Program-made: the position numbers and the translations under genes
The notes under the pieces: generated by a model
Databases searched by the model: none
Told to the model about the DNA's origin: nothing
Seen by the model: only the letters and a program-made list of their open reading frames with translations
Source: Verrucomicrobiota bacterium
Lineage (GTDB): Bacteria; Verrucomicrobiota; Verrucomicrobiia; Limisphaerales; SXQI01
DNA length: 5,938 nucleotides
Assembly: GCA_008933045.1 (NCBI GenBank)
Contig: WBXJ01000180.1
Coordinates: forward strand, 1-5,938
Reading direction: 5' to 3'
In this document: positions 5,860-5,938 of the stretch, one piece after another
Layout: each line of letters begins with the position of its first letter
Position numbering within the stretch: the stretch's first letter is position 1

Positions 5860-5865
5860 AGTATA
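5860..5865 (-). promoter_or_regulatory. Possible -10 element upstream of mutS
   Basis: Minus-strand TATACT (5865-5860) matches the -10 consensus at 5 of 6 positions and follows an A/T-rich tract. No good -35 lies at normal spacing; TTGACC at 5903-5898 is too far away (32-base gap). A start near 5853 would give a leader of about 90 nt before mutS. The rest of 5766-5938 shows no other gene or recognisable element on either strand. Confidence 0.22.
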
Positions 5866-5938
5866 CAAAAAAACTTTTCTTTTTCTTCGAATTCCTCTGG
5901 TCAAGAGAAAGCAATTGAGTAAAGTCCTGAGGACAACC

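Noticed and set aside
1..5938. A novel defence, CRISPR, toxin-antitoxin or riboswitch system.
   Set aside because: No spaced direct repeats, cas-like or toxin-like proteins, or recognisable riboswitch cores were found. The intact genes are mutS, tRNA-Ser, a hydrolase, a pilin-like protein and a signal-peptide fragment.

Overview
The window most likely comes from a member of the Verrucomicrobiota, probably a Pedosphaera-like (subdivision 3) lineage. The best clue is the gene at 205-1113. It pairs a type IV pilin-like N-terminus with an internal H-X9-DG motif, an architecture multiplied to high copy number in Verrucomicrobiota, Planctomycetota and Lentisphaerota. None of the protein genes has a clear Shine-Dalgarno sequence, which fits those groups. 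The assignment is inference from style, not from a marker alignment.

All intact genes lie on the minus strand. Reading in their direction (right to left): a leader region (5938-5766); full-length mutS (5765-3183), ending in a consensus beta-clamp-binding pentapeptide; tRNA-Ser(GGA) (3106-3019), 76 bp behind mutS; a gene-free stretch with two inverted repeats (3018-2688); a secreted alpha/beta-hydrolase (2687-1602); a pair of GC-rich hairpins (1560-1518); a prepilin-like protein (1113-205); and the first 28 codons of another secreted protein (84-1), which runs off the left edge.

The only coding trace on the plus strand is at 1234-1487. It is a decayed piece of a DnaB-type replicative helicase. 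It keeps the Walker B region and the extreme C-terminus in two different frames, and the section between them (roughly 55 residues in the family) is missing. It is not a working gene, and it is the least expected item in the window.

Functionally, mutS and the tRNA are housekeeping genes. The left half is typical accessory content: surface or secreted proteins, palindromic repeats and a gene relic. I see no defence system, CRISPR array, insertion sequence, riboswitch or biosynthetic cluster. The points most worth following up are the dnaB relic, a C7 tract in mutS placed so that a one-base loss removes only the clamp-binding tail, the apparent U73 discriminator of the tRNA, and the paired hairpins.
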